From contig CALUVT010000002.1 in assembly GCA_944324345.1 (NCBI GenBank), positions 1 through 64,000 on the forward strand: a stretch of DNA of 64,000 nt, read 5' to 3'. The stretch is from Candidatus Gastranaerophilales bacterium. Its GTDB lineage: Bacteria; Cyanobacteriota; Vampirovibrionia; Gastranaerophilales; Gastranaerophilaceae. The position numbers and the translations under genes are program-made. Positions 25,359 to 34,660 of the stretch are shown piece by piece. Within the stretch, counting starts at the first letter, position 1, and each line of letters opens with the position of its first letter. The notes under the pieces were generated by a model. The model was not told the DNA's origin. It did no database searches and saw nothing but the letters and a program-made list of their open reading frames with translations.

Positions 25359-27335
25359 CTACAATGAGCCTCCGCCTCCATCGTAGAAGTAATCATAATG
25401 TCTGATATCATCATAGTTATTAATATATTCCGCTTCAACATTCTTCTGGAACTGAGTTTTTGGAACTGCAGCCGTACTTCTTGAAGCAAGTAGTGCATCT
25501 ATATTTGGAGAAAGTGTCAATTCGAAGTGGAAACGTCCCATTTTACTGTATGGTTCGTTGTAGTTACGAATTAGTGGGAAGCCCCAATATAATCTTGCAC
25601 TCAAATCAGCAGGAAGTTGAATTCTTAACCCCATACCAAGAGATGCCGCAAAATAACTACCTTGCATGTAATCTTCTGAAGCTGCTGGGAAAATACCTGC
25701 TGTATCAGCAAATACCGCACCTTTTACATATCTTCCCAAAAATGGAATTCTTTCTCCTGTTCTTGGACTTGTAATTTCTCTTGGTAAAATCGGGAACATT
25801 AACTCACCACTGATAAAATATCCGTTTTTACCAATCATCAAACCTTCAGAATACCCCCTAACAGTTGCTAAACCACCGGTTTGCATTTGGTCAAGATAAG
25901 GTATTTGTTTATCTCCCGGAATGATTTGGTAATTAGCTCTTAATTGACCTATTATGCCGTGAGAAAAATCGTGCAATCTTACAACACTACCACTATATTT
26001 GAAATAGTTGTTGTCACGATCACTGTTAAATATTGGGAATGAATAATAAGCATCCTGATTTAAATACCAAATACCGTATTTAGTATCCTTTCTCATCATT
26101 AAAGCGACTTCTGCGGATGTAATATTATCGACATTTTTTAGAACATCGCCATACCCAGGGAATACCAAATCAGAGAATGTTCTGGCTCTTTTATAGTTTA
26201 AAGCTCCATAAGCTTTTAATTCAAACCCTGGTTTTCTGACGATAGGCTGCATATAATACAATGAATATTGATATGCATTACTGCCTAGTCCCCAGTCTTT
26301 ATAAGGTCCGTATTTTATGTCTGCAAATGTTGATGAGAACATAAATCCGACACGCCCGTCATGCTTGTTAACAGGTATGTTATAATCGAAGAACGGGCTC
26401 TGTGCACCCTTTGAAAAATAAGAACCTAAAGACATTCTGTCACGTCTGCCGAACAAACTGTCAGCATACAACATTGCACCGCCTCTTAGGCTACCTGTGT
26501 TATAACGACCCGCGTTATCAAATATACCCATAACGTGGAATGGGAATGTTTCATCCGCAACGACTTCAACGTCTGTTGTCCCGGGTTTTTGACCTGCTTT
26601 AAGGTTCGCAGATAATTTTACACCTTCATTGTATCTGTTGAAGTCCAAAATATCTTTTTCAAGTTCGACAATATCAAATAAATCACCCTCTTTTTGAGGT
26701 AATCTGTCCGTAATATATTTGTCTTTAGTCCATCTGTTTTCTTGGACTGTAATACTTCCAATTCTACTTTCAGTCAATGCAATGTATATATTGCCGTTTT
26801 CAACTGTCTGTTCGGGTAAAAATGCTCTTGCAGTAACAAAACCCTTTTCTGCGTATAAGTTGTTGATACTGTCAATAACTTTTTGAATATCTTCAATAAA
26901 CACATTTTTACCGACAATAGGTTGTACAAGATTGTTTATCTCTTCTTTTGTAAGAATTTCAGAAGGAGCAACCTCTACAGAGTTTACAAAAACTCCTTTA
27001 GTATTCAGTTCTTCTACAGTAGCCTGTTGAACAGAACCGCCATTATAATTCTGAATTACCTGATTTTCTTTGCTACCTGGGTTTTTGTCTAATTCCTTTT
27101 TTCTTTGGTAGTATTGATAATCTTCGTTTCTATAATTTTCCTGGTATCTTTCTCTAAGATAATTGTTATCATGAGTCTGATTCAACCCTCCTTGCATACC
27201 TGCTTCTTGAATAATCTGCGGAACAGCAGGGGCGTCAAAGGCTTTCGCCGGAAGACTAAGTGCAGGAAACGTAAAAGCAGCACAGGCAAGTACTGCTGTG
27301 CTTAGAACATTTTTTCTTAATCTAATCTTTTTCAT
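25359..27335 (-). CDS. Two-partner-secretion outer-membrane transporter (FhaC/ShlB/HecB family)
   Basis: 658 aa. A signal peptide (about 1-32, ending PAKAFDA) and a Tyr/Asn-rich linker precede a POTRA_2 domain (about 110-200; VNSVEVAPSEILTKEEINNL). A second POTRA-like segment (about 200-270) leads into a 16-strand barrel with GIFDNAGRYNTGSLRGG and the lid-loop VRGYSEG motif near 485. The protein ends in a short Gly-rich tail. It exports a large exoprotein across the outer membrane, but no partner TpsA gene is adjacent. A good promoter lies at 27363-27391. Confidence 0.9.
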   Translation of the reverse strand: MKKIRLRKNVLSTAVLACAAFTFPALSLPAKAFDAPAVPQIIQEAGMQGGLNQTHDNNYLRERYQENYRNEDYQYYQRKKELDKNPGSKENQVIQNYNGGSVQQATVEELNTKGVFVNSVEVAPSEILTKEEINNLVQPIVGKNVFIEDIQKVIDSINNLYAEKGFVTARAFLPEQTVENGNIYIALTESRIGSITVQENRWTKDKYITDRLPQKEGDLFDIVELEKDILDFNRYNEGVKLSANLKAGQKPGTTDVEVVADETFPFHVMGIFDNAGRYNTGSLRGGAMLYADSLFGRRDRMSLGSYFSKGAQSPFFDYNIPVNKHDGRVGFMFSSTFADIKYGPYKDWGLGSNAYQYSLYYMQPIVRKPGFELKAYGALNYKRARTFSDLVFPGYGDVLKNVDNITSAEVALMMRKDTKYGIWYLNQDAYYSFPIFNSDRDNNYFKYSGSVVRLHDFSHGIIGQLRANYQIIPGDKQIPYLDQMQTGGLATVRGYSEGLMIGKNGYFISGELMFPILPREITSPRTGERIPFLGRYVKGAVFADTAGIFPAASEDYMQGSYFAASLGMGLRIQLPADLSARLYWGFPLIRNYNEPYSKMGRFHFELTLSPNIDALLASRSTAAVPKTQFQKNVEAEYINNYDDIRHYDYFYDGGGGSL

Positions 27336-27362
27336 TTATAGGTCACCTTTAAAATTAAAAAA

Positions 27363-27391
27363 AATATATATATTTGTTTAAAGTTTGTCAA
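27363..27391 (-). promoter_or_regulatory. Promoter of the FhaC/ShlB-type gene
   Basis: Minus strand TTGACA (27386-27391), 17-bp spacer, TATATT (27363-27368), with an A-tract GCAAAAAATATTT directly upstream that could act as an UP element. The same GCAAAAAATATTTTGAC occurs upstream of the 59255 gene. Apart from this promoter, 27392-27595 shows no gene. Confidence 0.6.
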
Positions 27392-27595
27392 AATATTTTT
27401 TGCGTAGTTGTTACAACATTTCTTAATTTTTATTACAATATCTTCATAAAAATTAATTATATTTACAAAACCTATTCTGACCTGTTATTATTATATAGAA
27501 TATTGTTGGTCTTGTAAAGATGTTAATTATAAACTCATTCTTTAGATGTATCAATTTAAAAAGAAATAGTATAGACAGTGTATAAAGGAGAAAAT

Positions 27596-28057
27596 ATGGA
27601 TAACAAATTTAGATTTTTAGCTGTTGTTGTTGCAGCTTTCATTGTCGGTTTTTCAGTAAATAATTTTGCTATGTCTGATGTTCCTTCAAAGATTGCGGTA
27701 GTTGATGTAGGACAAGTTGTCGCATCGTCTTCTCAGGTTCAGGCTTTGAGAAAAGAGCAGCAGGCAAAGGCAAAGGAACTTGTAGCTTTTGTTGAAAAAG
27801 CAAGAAAAGAAGTTGCAGCTACAACTGATGTAAAGAAAAAACAGGCTTTGGAAGATAAATATAATAAAGAGTTGAACAGTAAGAAAGCTGCTATGGACAA
27901 AAATTATGCTTCCAAATTAGAGTCTATAGACAAGAATATTTCTGCAAAAATTAATGAGCAGGCAAAAGCAGGAAATTACGATATTGTTCTTGCAAAAGGC
28001 GTTGTTCTCTATGGCGGAACAGATATAACAGATGCTGTTAAAAAAGCTGTTAAATAA
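27596..28057 (+). CDS. skp: Periplasmic chaperone Skp/OmpH family
   Basis: 153 aa from the ATG at 27596 (AAAGGAG upstream); an in-frame GTG at 27578 has no ribosome site. N-terminal membrane or signal segment (about 6-27), then KIAVVDVGQVVASSSQVQAL and a long Lys/Ala/Glu-rich coiled coil (tentacles), ending NYDIVLAKGVVLYGGTDITD. It holds unfolded outer-membrane proteins in the periplasm. It is divergent from the outer-membrane transporter, a sensible pairing. Confidence 0.92.
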   Translation: MDNKFRFLAVVVAAFIVGFSVNNFAMSDVPSKIAVVDVGQVVASSSQVQALRKEQQAKAKELVAFVEKARKEVAATTDVKKKQALEDKYNKELNSKKAAMDKNYASKLESIDKNISAKINEQAKAGNYDIVLAKGVVLYGGTDITDAVKKAVK

Positions 28058-28082
28058 TTTTGCTATAATCGAATATTTTTAT

Positions 28083-28112
28083 AAAAAGGCAGTGTGGATT
28101 GACTGTCTTTTT
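28083..28112 (+). terminator. skp terminator
   Basis: GGCAGT-GTGGATTG-ACTGTC followed by TTTTTA. Confidence 0.65.
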
Positions 28113-28171
28113 ATTTGTGTTTTTTAATAAGTGGCTTTCAAAATCTTGCTTGATATTTTAAAATTGAAATC

Positions 28172-28200
28172 TTGCAAAATCTTTAAAATTTTGTTAAAGT
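28172..28200 (+). promoter_or_regulatory. Promoter of prepilin-like gene 1
   Basis: TTGCAA (28172-28177), 17-bp spacer, TAAAGT (28195-28200). The expected start leaves about 24 nt before the ATG at 28231, the same spacing as at the other G-tract genes. Confidence 0.5.
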
Positions 28201-28230
28201 TGATATGTAGGTTAAGAAAGGAATTCGACT

Positions 28231-29027
28231 ATGAAAAGATTTAAAAATGCTGGAATTTCGGGGGGGGGGCACTTTTAAGCTTTTCTAAACCCTTCCGCAG
28301 TTTACTTTTGAATGGGTTCACGCTCGCTGAAATGCTTATTACTATGGCTATTATTGGTGTTGTTTCTGCCGTTATAATGCCTGTTTTGATTAACTATTTG
28401 AGTGGCAGCTATATTCGTCAAGCTCAAGAGATGTATTCTGTTGTTACAAAAATTGTGAGAGGTGCAGAAAATAATGCAGGGCCTATTCAATCTTGGCCAG
28501 ATTACCTATGTGCTGATGAAGAATTTTTTAAAGAATACATAGAGCCTCAAATGAAATACACAATAAAGGTATCAAAACCAACAAATACTATGCCTGAATG
28601 TCCTCCTGAATTAGCACATATGTGTACAAATGGTTCTGATAGTGTTTTGGCACATTATAATTCTTCAAAAGCCCAGGTTTATCTTTTAGCTAATGGGGCA
28701 GCTCTTGGCTTTTATACAACAGGAGCAAATTCAACATTTATTGTTTTTGATGTTAATGGTGTTGAAGAACCCAACAGAACAGGTGTAGATATATATGTTA
28801 TGTCTTTGATAAATTCTGATACTGTTGAAGTTGAAGGAATAAGATTACCAATAGGGCTTAATCCTGTTGGTGTTGGTTTAGACAAAGATGATAAAATTAA
28901 GTATTGTACAAAATCACCATATATAAGTCCGTATTACAATGCATACAGTAGAATGACCTGTTTAGCATTGTTAATAGAGGATGGATTTACAGACAAAAAT
29001 TACCCTATAAAATCTTGGGGAAAATAA
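28231..29027 (+). CDS. Prepilin-like protein 1, frame interrupted by a G10 tract
   Basis: ATG 28231 (AAAGGAA upstream) reads ten codons, MKRFKNAGIS, then enters the G run and stops at TAA 28276. With one extra G (or two fewer) the frame continues ALLSFSKPFRSLLLNG into FTLAEMLITMAIIGVVSAVI, the type IV prepilin motif, giving 265 aa. The only possible start in the pilin frame before the motif is TTG 28308 without a ribosome site, so the upstream ATG is the real start. The mature part has paired cysteines and ends near NYPIKSWGK. As sequenced it should be off or need slippage. Confidence 0.8.
28260..28269 (+). repeat. G10 homopolymer in prepilin-like gene 1
   Basis: Ten G, starting within codon 10 (tcG). 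Followed by CACTTTTAAGC. Confidence 0.9.
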
Positions 29028-29040
29028 TTCTGTTACAAAA

Positions 29041-29068
29041 AAAATCGGATTGTTTAAAATCCGATTTT
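29041..29068. terminator. Bidirectional terminator between prepilin 1 and hydA
   Basis: AAAATCGGATT-GTTTAA-AATCCGATTTT with A-run and T-run flanks. Confidence 0.85.
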
Positions 29069-29093
29069 TTTATCCTTTTATTTATCTTCGTAT

Positions 29094-30845
29094 TTACACA
29101 TCTTTATACGAACCTACAAACCTGTTTGTATAAATTGTGTGGAGCAATTCGTGAGCTTTATGAGAATTTGGATGTTCCAAATATTCTTGATAAAGTTTTT
29201 GAATTGAAGGGTTCATGTGAGATTTTCTCACAGGCAAGGCTGAATCTTCCTTATAAAGCCCTTGTGCACGTTCTTCTTTTATTTTTGAATTGTCACAGCT
29301 TCTTGGCTGTCCGCCTCCGTTTATACAGCCACCTGGACATGCCATAACTTCAAGCATTTGGAATTTTGCTTTGCCCTCTTTAATTTCTTTTAAAGATTTT
29401 TCAGCTTCTTTTAGGGTAGAAACAACCCTTACAACAAGCTTGGTTCCTTTTAAATCAAGCTCAATATCTTTGCATCTGTTTGAAGTCCCACGCATTTGCT
29501 TTATATCCACGTCTTGAAGGATTTCTCCCGTTGCAAATTCATATGCAGTTCTAACGGCAGCTTCTGCAACTCCGCCTGATGCTCCGAAGATTGTTCCTGC
29601 ACCGGTATATTCTCCAAACGGTGAATCATGATCTTCAACGTCTAACTTATCAAAGTTTATGCCGGCTTCTTTAATCATTCTGCCAAGTTCTTGAGTTGTC
29701 AAAACGTAATCTGTATCAAAGCGTCCATTTCGAGCAAATTCCGAACGTTTACATTCATATTTTTTTGCAGTGCAAGGCATTATCCCAACTACTACAAGAT
29801 TTTCTCTTTCAACGTTGAAGTGTTTAGGTACAAGTTCAACCAAAACAGGCGATAACATTGACATTGGAGATTTGCAGCTTGAAAGGTGATCTAACATTTC
29901 GGGATGTTGATCTTCCAAATATTTTACCCAAGCAGGGCAGCAAGAAGTGAATAATGGTAAATTTTTCCCTGATTTTAATCTTTCCAAAAATTCTGTTGCT
30001 TCTTCCATAATAGTTAAATCTGCACCAAAGTTGGTATCAAATACAAGATTAAATCCGATTTTTCTCAGTGCGGCATTCATTTTTCCAATAGAGTTGACTC
30101 CCGGTTCAAGCCCGAACATTTCACCTATTGCAACACGAGTTGCGGGAGCCATTTGGACAACGACTGTTTTTTGAGGATTTGTAATTTCTTTCCAAACTTG
30201 TTCAACGTCAGATTTTATTGTCAGTGCTCCCGTCGGGCAAACCGCAACGCATTGTCCGCAGTTTACACAATCAACTTGACCAAGTGGACGTCCGTTCATT
30301 GGTTGTACAACAGTCTTTGAGCCTCTGTTTGCAAACCCTAATACGGCATGTCCCTGAAATTCACTGCATGCTCTGACACAAGCCCCGCAAAGTATACACT
30401 TATTAGGGTCTCTAACTATTGAAGGGCTGGATGCGTCAATTAAATGATATTCATCAAGTTCTTTGTCAGGGTAGCGAATTGTTCTTATACCGTATTCTTC
30501 AGCGTATTGTTGTAATTCGCAATTGCCTGATTTTTCACAAGTAAGGCAGTTTCTGTCGTGGTTTGCCAGAAGAAGTTCTAATACTGTTTTTCTTATTCTT
30601 CTGGTTCTTTCTGTATTTAAATGAATTTTCAAACCTGCTTCAGGCGGCATCGTACAGGAAGATTGAATGCCTCTGCCTTCAACTTCAACAACGCACATCC
30701 TGCAAGCTCCAAACGATGTTAAATCCGGACGATAGCAAAATGTCGGAACATTCATACCTGCTTTTCTTATAACTTCAAGCAAGTTTGGTTCGTTTGTAAA
30801 TTCTACTTCTTTTCCGTCTATAAATAATGTTTTCTTATCTGTCAT
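29094..30845 (-). CDS. hydA: [FeFe]-hydrogenase catalytic subunit HydA (electron-bifurcating type)
   Basis: 583 aa. [2Fe-2S] domain (Cys37, 48, 51, 64), a His/Cys [4Fe-4S] site (HDRNCLTCEKSGNC), two [4Fe-4S] motifs (CILCGACVRAC, CVNCGQCVAVC), then the H-cluster domain with all three signatures: TSCCPAWVK, MPCTAKKYE and MACPGGCINGGGQP. It makes or oxidises H2 in the cytosol. With hydB and hydC upstream it should form the trimer that couples NADH and ferredoxin to H2. The maturases HydEFG are not in the window. Confidence 0.97.
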   Translation of the reverse strand: MTDKKTLFIDGKEVEFTNEPNLLEVIRKAGMNVPTFCYRPDLTSFGACRMCVVEVEGRGIQSSCTMPPEAGLKIHLNTERTRRIRKTVLELLLANHDRNCLTCEKSGNCELQQYAEEYGIRTIRYPDKELDEYHLIDASSPSIVRDPNKCILCGACVRACSEFQGHAVLGFANRGSKTVVQPMNGRPLGQVDCVNCGQCVAVCPTGALTIKSDVEQVWKEITNPQKTVVVQMAPATRVAIGEMFGLEPGVNSIGKMNAALRKIGFNLVFDTNFGADLTIMEEATEFLERLKSGKNLPLFTSCCPAWVKYLEDQHPEMLDHLSSCKSPMSMLSPVLVELVPKHFNVERENLVVVGIMPCTAKKYECKRSEFARNGRFDTDYVLTTQELGRMIKEAGINFDKLDVEDHDSPFGEYTGAGTIFGASGGVAEAAVRTAYEFATGEILQDVDIKQMRGTSNRCKDIELDLKGTKLVVRVVSTLKEAEKSLKEIKEGKAKFQMLEVMACPGGCINGGGQPRSCDNSKIKEERAQGLYKEDSALPVRKSHMNPSIQKLYQEYLEHPNSHKAHELLHTIYTNRFVGSYKDV

Positions 30846-30903
30846 TTTAGTATTCCTTTTTTCTTTTATTGAAGGGTTATAACTGTAATTTTTGTATTTT
30901 ATG

Positions 30904-32766
30904 TTACTCTAAAACTATTGCTTTAAACGGGCAATTAGTTAAGCAAGCTTCGCATTTAATACATTTGTCCTGATTAATATGATGCGGATGTTTAATAGTC
31001 CCTTCAATTGCACCTACCGGGCACAATCTTGCACATTTTGTGCAACCTCTGCAAGCAGATTCGTTTATTACAATCTTTTTCATTGCAGTACAAACACCTG
31101 CAGGGCATTTTTTGTCTTTAATGTGTGCGATATATTCATCTCTAAAGTATTTTAAAGTTGAAAGTACAGGATTTGGTGCAGTTTTACCAAGTCCGCACAA
31201 TGAGCCGTCTTTTACAGCCTGTGCAAGTTCTTCCAGCAATTCTAAATCTTGCATGGTGCCTTTACCTGCAACAATTTTTTCCAAAATCTTTAGCATATTT
31301 TTGGTCCCTTCACGGCAAGGAACGCATTTCCCGCAGCTTTCATGTTGAGTAAAGTTCATGAAAAATCTTGCAACTTCTACAATACAAGTCTTTTCACTCA
31401 TTACAACAAGACCGCCTGAACCTACCATTGCACCTGCTTTGATTAAGTTGTCATAATCCATTGGGATATCTAAATGTTCTTCTGTTAAACATCCGCCTGA
31501 TGGGCCGCCGATTTGAACGGCTTTAAATTTTTTACCGTCACGCATTCCACCGCCGATATCAAAAACAATTTCTCTTAAAGTTGTTCCCATAGGAACCTCT
31601 ATAAGACCTGTATTGTTTACTTCTCCGGTTAGTGCAAATGTTTTTGTACCCTTAGAAGTTTCCGTTCCCATTGATGCAAACCAGTCTGCACCATTTAATA
31701 TGATTAGAGGGACATTAGCAAGTGTTTCGACGTTATTAATTAACGTTGGTCTGCCAAATAGCCCTTTGTTTGCAGGAAATGGCGGTTTCGGACGAGGCAT
31801 ACCTCGTTCTCCTTCTATTGACGCGATTAAAGCGGTTTCTTCCCCGCAAACAAATGCTCCTGCACCTTCTTTAATGTGAATTTCGAATGAAAAGTCACTT
31901 CCCATGATGTTTTTACCAAGGTAGTTTCTTTCTTCGGCATCTTTTATAGCTTTTTTCAAACGTTTGATAGCAAGAGGGTATTCTGCTCTAACGTAAATAT
32001 AGCCCTCGTCTGCTCCTATTGCAAAGGCTGCTATTGCCATACCTTCAAGAAGTTTATGCGGGTCGCCTTCCATAACGGATCTGTCCATAAATGCTCCTGG
32101 GTCGCCTTCATCACCGTTGCAGACGACATAAGATTTCCCGCCTCTGTTGGCAGCTGTAAATCTCCACTTGCGACCGGTTGGAAAACCTCCGCCACCTCTG
32201 CCTCTTAATCCTGATTTTTCAATTGTTTCTATTACTCCATCAGGGTTGTTTTCTTCTATAACTTTTGATAACGCTTCATAACCTCTTACTGCAAGTGCTT
32301 CATCTATGCATTCTGCATTTATATTACCGCAATTTGCAAGAGCTGTTCTTGTTTGTTTTGCGTAAAAATTAATATGTTCATCATCTTGAACACGTTCGTG
32401 TGTTTTAGGGTCAACGTAGAGTAATCGTTCTACAGGTTTGTTATTCTTGATGTGGCTTTCATAAATCTCTTCTACATCTTTTTCTTTTACTTTTACATAA
32501 GTAACATGCTTGTCAGGAATTGCAACAAGAACACCTTGTTCGCAAAAACCGTGGCATCCTGTTGGAACAATTGTCATTTTATCGTAATCACTAAGAACAG
32601 AAACATCGGCCCCTAGCTCTCTGAATTTATCTATAACCTTCAAAGCACCGTTTGCAACGCAGCCTGTGCCGGCACAGACCAAAACTCGTAAACCTTGAGA
32701 TTTAACAAGTTCTTGGGCTTTTTTTTGTTCTTCTTTTATGTTTATTTTTAATGTTGTCTTTTCCAT
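30904..32766 (-). CDS. hydB: Hydrogenase subunit HydB (NuoF-like flavoprotein)
   Basis: 620 aa. N-terminal thioredoxin-like [2Fe-2S] domain (VLVCAGTGC...GCHGFCEQG), FMN/NADH-binding core (GRGGGGFPTGRKW; GDEGDPGAFMDR), the [4Fe-4S] site SCGKCVPCREGT, and a C-terminal pair of [4Fe-4S] motifs (CRGCTKCARLCPVGAI; CIKCEACLTNCPF). This is the NAD(H)-reacting, flavin-bifurcating subunit. Its ATG overlaps the hydC stop by one base (TAATG), so the two are translationally coupled; 58 bp separate it from hydA. Confidence 0.97.
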   Translation of the reverse strand: MEKTTLKINIKEEQKKAQELVKSQGLRVLVCAGTGCVANGALKVIDKFRELGADVSVLSDYDKMTIVPTGCHGFCEQGVLVAIPDKHVTYVKVKEKDVEEIYESHIKNNKPVERLLYVDPKTHERVQDDEHINFYAKQTRTALANCGNINAECIDEALAVRGYEALSKVIEENNPDGVIETIEKSGLRGRGGGGFPTGRKWRFTAANRGGKSYVVCNGDEGDPGAFMDRSVMEGDPHKLLEGMAIAAFAIGADEGYIYVRAEYPLAIKRLKKAIKDAEERNYLGKNIMGSDFSFEIHIKEGAGAFVCGEETALIASIEGERGMPRPKPPFPANKGLFGRPTLINNVETLANVPLIILNGADWFASMGTETSKGTKTFALTGEVNNTGLIEVPMGTTLREIVFDIGGGMRDGKKFKAVQIGGPSGGCLTEEHLDIPMDYDNLIKAGAMVGSGGLVVMSEKTCIVEVARFFMNFTQHESCGKCVPCREGTKNMLKILEKIVAGKGTMQDLELLEELAQAVKDGSLCGLGKTAPNPVLSTLKYFRDEYIAHIKDKKCPAGVCTAMKKIVINESACRGCTKCARLCPVGAIEGTIKHPHHINQDKCIKCEACLTNCPFKAIVLE

Positions 32767-33260
32767 TAATTATCCTCCTTCATCAAAGTGTCAAGCACAA
32801 TAGTTATAGCATCTGATGTCATTTGAGGATATACTTTATCGTTTATAACAACAACTGGAGCAAGACCGCAGGCCCCAAGACAACTAACTGTTTCAAGAGA
32901 AAACAGTCCGTTGTCACTTGTTAGTTGACCGGCCGGAATATTTAATTTTGCTCTTATTGCGTTAAGTACAGGCATTGAACCTCTAACGTGGCAGGCTGTA
33001 CCATCGCATACTTTTATTTCATATTTTCCCTTAGGTTCAAGAGAAAATTGTGCGTAAAATGTTGCAACTCCAAAAACAGTGGCCGGAGAAAGACCTTCCA
33101 TTTTTGTCCCGATATAAATCATCGCTTCTTCAGGAAGATATCGGTATTTTTCCTGAACTTTTTGTAAAATCGCAATCAAATTAGACTTTTTGCCGCCATA
33201 AGACTCTATGATTTCATCTAACTTAGATGTGTCGATTTTATGAGGATTTTGTACACTCAT
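32766..33260 (-). CDS. hydC: Hydrogenase subunit HydC (NuoE-like)
   Basis: 164 aa. Thioredoxin-like [2Fe-2S] protein with helical N-terminus (IDTSKLDEIIESYGGKKSNL), CDGTACHVRGS and CLGACGLAPV supplying the four cysteines. It passes electrons in the HydABC complex. First gene of the hydCBA operon. Confidence 0.96.
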   Translation of the reverse strand: MSVQNPHKIDTSKLDEIIESYGGKKSNLIAILQKVQEKYRYLPEEAMIYIGTKMEGLSPATVFGVATFYAQFSLEPKGKYEIKVCDGTACHVRGSMPVLNAIRAKLNIPAGQLTSDNGLFSLETVSCLGACGLAPVVVINDKVYPQMTSDAITIVLDTLMKEDN

Positions 33261-33371
33261 CTCGAACTCCTATGTATCATTTCATTTAACCCCGATTGTA
33301 TTATATATAGAAAAGGTAAATAAAGTACAATCTTACCAATATCTTCACATAAAAGTTCTTTTAAATCAAGT

Positions 33372-33869
33372 TTATTTTGCCTTTTTGCCTTTTAAATCCC
33401 CTGTTAATTTATCTATTGTGCGGAACAGGTTTCTTATGAATGTATCTTCATGAGAAGATTCTATGTATCTGTATATTTTTTTTGCTTCATTATTTTTGTT
33501 TACGACAATAAATCCAGTTTTCTCGTTTACATAAGTGTCAAAGGTAAAGCTGGGAACCAGTGTTTGTGACTGTTTATTATCTGATAAATCAGTAACTGTT
33601 ACAAATAGTTTGTTTGCAACTTTGTTTTCTTCTACTATAGAACATAAATCATCAAGGATATATGATCCGTTATATATGTCAACTTTTACATTATTTTTCT
33701 TAGCAAAATTGCCTATAGTTATTCTTGCGTTAACAATTTCTCTAAGAGTATCATCATTTATAACGTTACCATGAACTTGCAAGTGCTTTTTTGCAACAGC
33801 TTCCAATCTGTTCATTTTGTGTATTTGTACTTTATTGCTGATGTTTGATATGATGGAATTTATTTTCAT
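33372..33869 (-). CDS. Unrecognised 165-aa protein, MKINSI-type N-terminus
   Basis: No known domain. The beginning MKINSIISNISNK resembles the N-termini of the unrelated proteins at 18314 (MRVNSINAYQ), 48332 (MLISPIQNTN) and 62837 (MRIYPTNNNN), so it may share their localisation. The body is mixed alpha/beta and basic at the C-terminus. AAAAGGAG precedes the ATG, and a TATAAT lies farther upstream. Single gene downstream of nth. Confidence 0.65.
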   Translation of the reverse strand: MKINSIISNISNKVQIHKMNRLEAVAKKHLQVHGNVINDDTLREIVNARITIGNFAKKNNVKVDIYNGSYILDDLCSIVEENKVANKLFVTVTDLSDNKQSQTLVPSFTFDTYVNEKTGFIVVNKNNEAKKIYRYIESSHEDTFIRNLFRTIDKLTGDLKGKKAK

Positions 33870-33946
33870 AAACTTCTCCTTTTTTTTCTTGTATGAAATT
33901 ATATGAAAAAATTTTTTGCTATTTCTCTAAAAATTTGTTAAGAAAT

Positions 33947-34579
33947 TTATATTAATTTTTTGCAGAACTCTTTTATAGGACATTCTTCACATTTTGGTTT
34001 GATTGGCTTGCAGATATTTTGACCATGTGTTACAAGAAGCGTATTTATATCAATCCAGTATTTTATCGGTAGTTTTTCTCTTAGAGCAAATTCTGTTTCT
34101 TCCGGAGTTTTCGTTTTTATGTAGCCTATACGGTTAAATATACGATGAACATGCACATCCACGCATATCGCAGGTTCATTGAACCCTCTTGAAATAGTTA
34201 AATTTGCGGTTTTTCGTCCAACTCCGTTGAATTTACACAATTCATCAATTGATTTTGGGACTTTGGAGTTGTATTTTTCTACAAGAATTTTGGAAAGTTC
34301 AATTATTTGTGTTGCCTTGTTAGTGTAAAACCCAACAGGATAAATTGCTTTTTCTAATTCTTTTACATTGCAATTAGCAAAATCTTTGGGAGTTTTACCA
34401 AGCTTGAGCATTCTTAATGTCGCAGGATAAGTCGTTTTATCATTTGTTCTTAAACTTAGAATACAAGCGATAAGAACAAGATAAGGATCGTTAAAACTAT
34501 CCATCAATTTAACAAAGTCACTTTTGGGTTGTTTTGCTTGTTTTAGTAATTCAACAATCTTGTTAATATCAATATCCAT
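33947..34579 (-). CDS. nth: Endonuclease III (DNA glycosylase/AP lyase)
   Basis: 210 aa, standard length. Helix-hairpin-helix with catalytic Lys (FNGVGRKTANLTISRGF), catalytic Asp in VDVHVHRIFNRIGY, and the [4Fe-4S] loop C-x6-C-x2-C-x5-C near the C-terminus (CKPIKPKCEECPIKEFC). It removes oxidised pyrimidines in base-excision repair. There is no Shine-Dalgarno: TATAAT lies six bases before the ATG, so the mRNA is probably leaderless. Confidence 0.96.
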   Translation of the reverse strand: MDIDINKIVELLKQAKQPKSDFVKLMDSFNDPYLVLIACILSLRTNDKTTYPATLRMLKLGKTPKDFANCNVKELEKAIYPVGFYTNKATQIIELSKILVEKYNSKVPKSIDELCKFNGVGRKTANLTISRGFNEPAICVDVHVHRIFNRIGYIKTKTPEETEFALREKLPIKYWIDINTLLVTHGQNICKPIKPKCEECPIKEFCKKLI

Positions 34580-34585
34580 AAAATA

Positions 34586-34614
34586 ATTATACTATTAACA
34601 TAATATATTGATAA
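34586..34614 (-). promoter_or_regulatory. Promoter of nth, leaderless type
   Basis: Minus strand TTATCA (34609-34614), 17-bp spacer, TATAAT (34586-34591), N6, ATG at 34579. Its -35 region overlaps the -35 of the divergent prepilin gene 2 (TTGATA, 34608-34613). Confidence 0.5.
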
Positions 34615-34636
34615 ATTGAAAAATATATGTTAGTTT
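34608..34636 (+). promoter_or_regulatory. Weak promoter of prepilin-like gene 2
   Basis: TTGATA (34608-34613), 17-bp spacer, TAGTTT (34631-34636). Confidence 0.35.
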
Positions 34637-34660
34637 AGAAGAAACATGTAGGAGGCAATT

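Noticed and set aside
28231-29027. Calling the G-tract prepilin genes pseudogenes
   Set aside because: Promoters, ribosome sites and long intact downstream frames are kept in all four, and one identical correction restores each.
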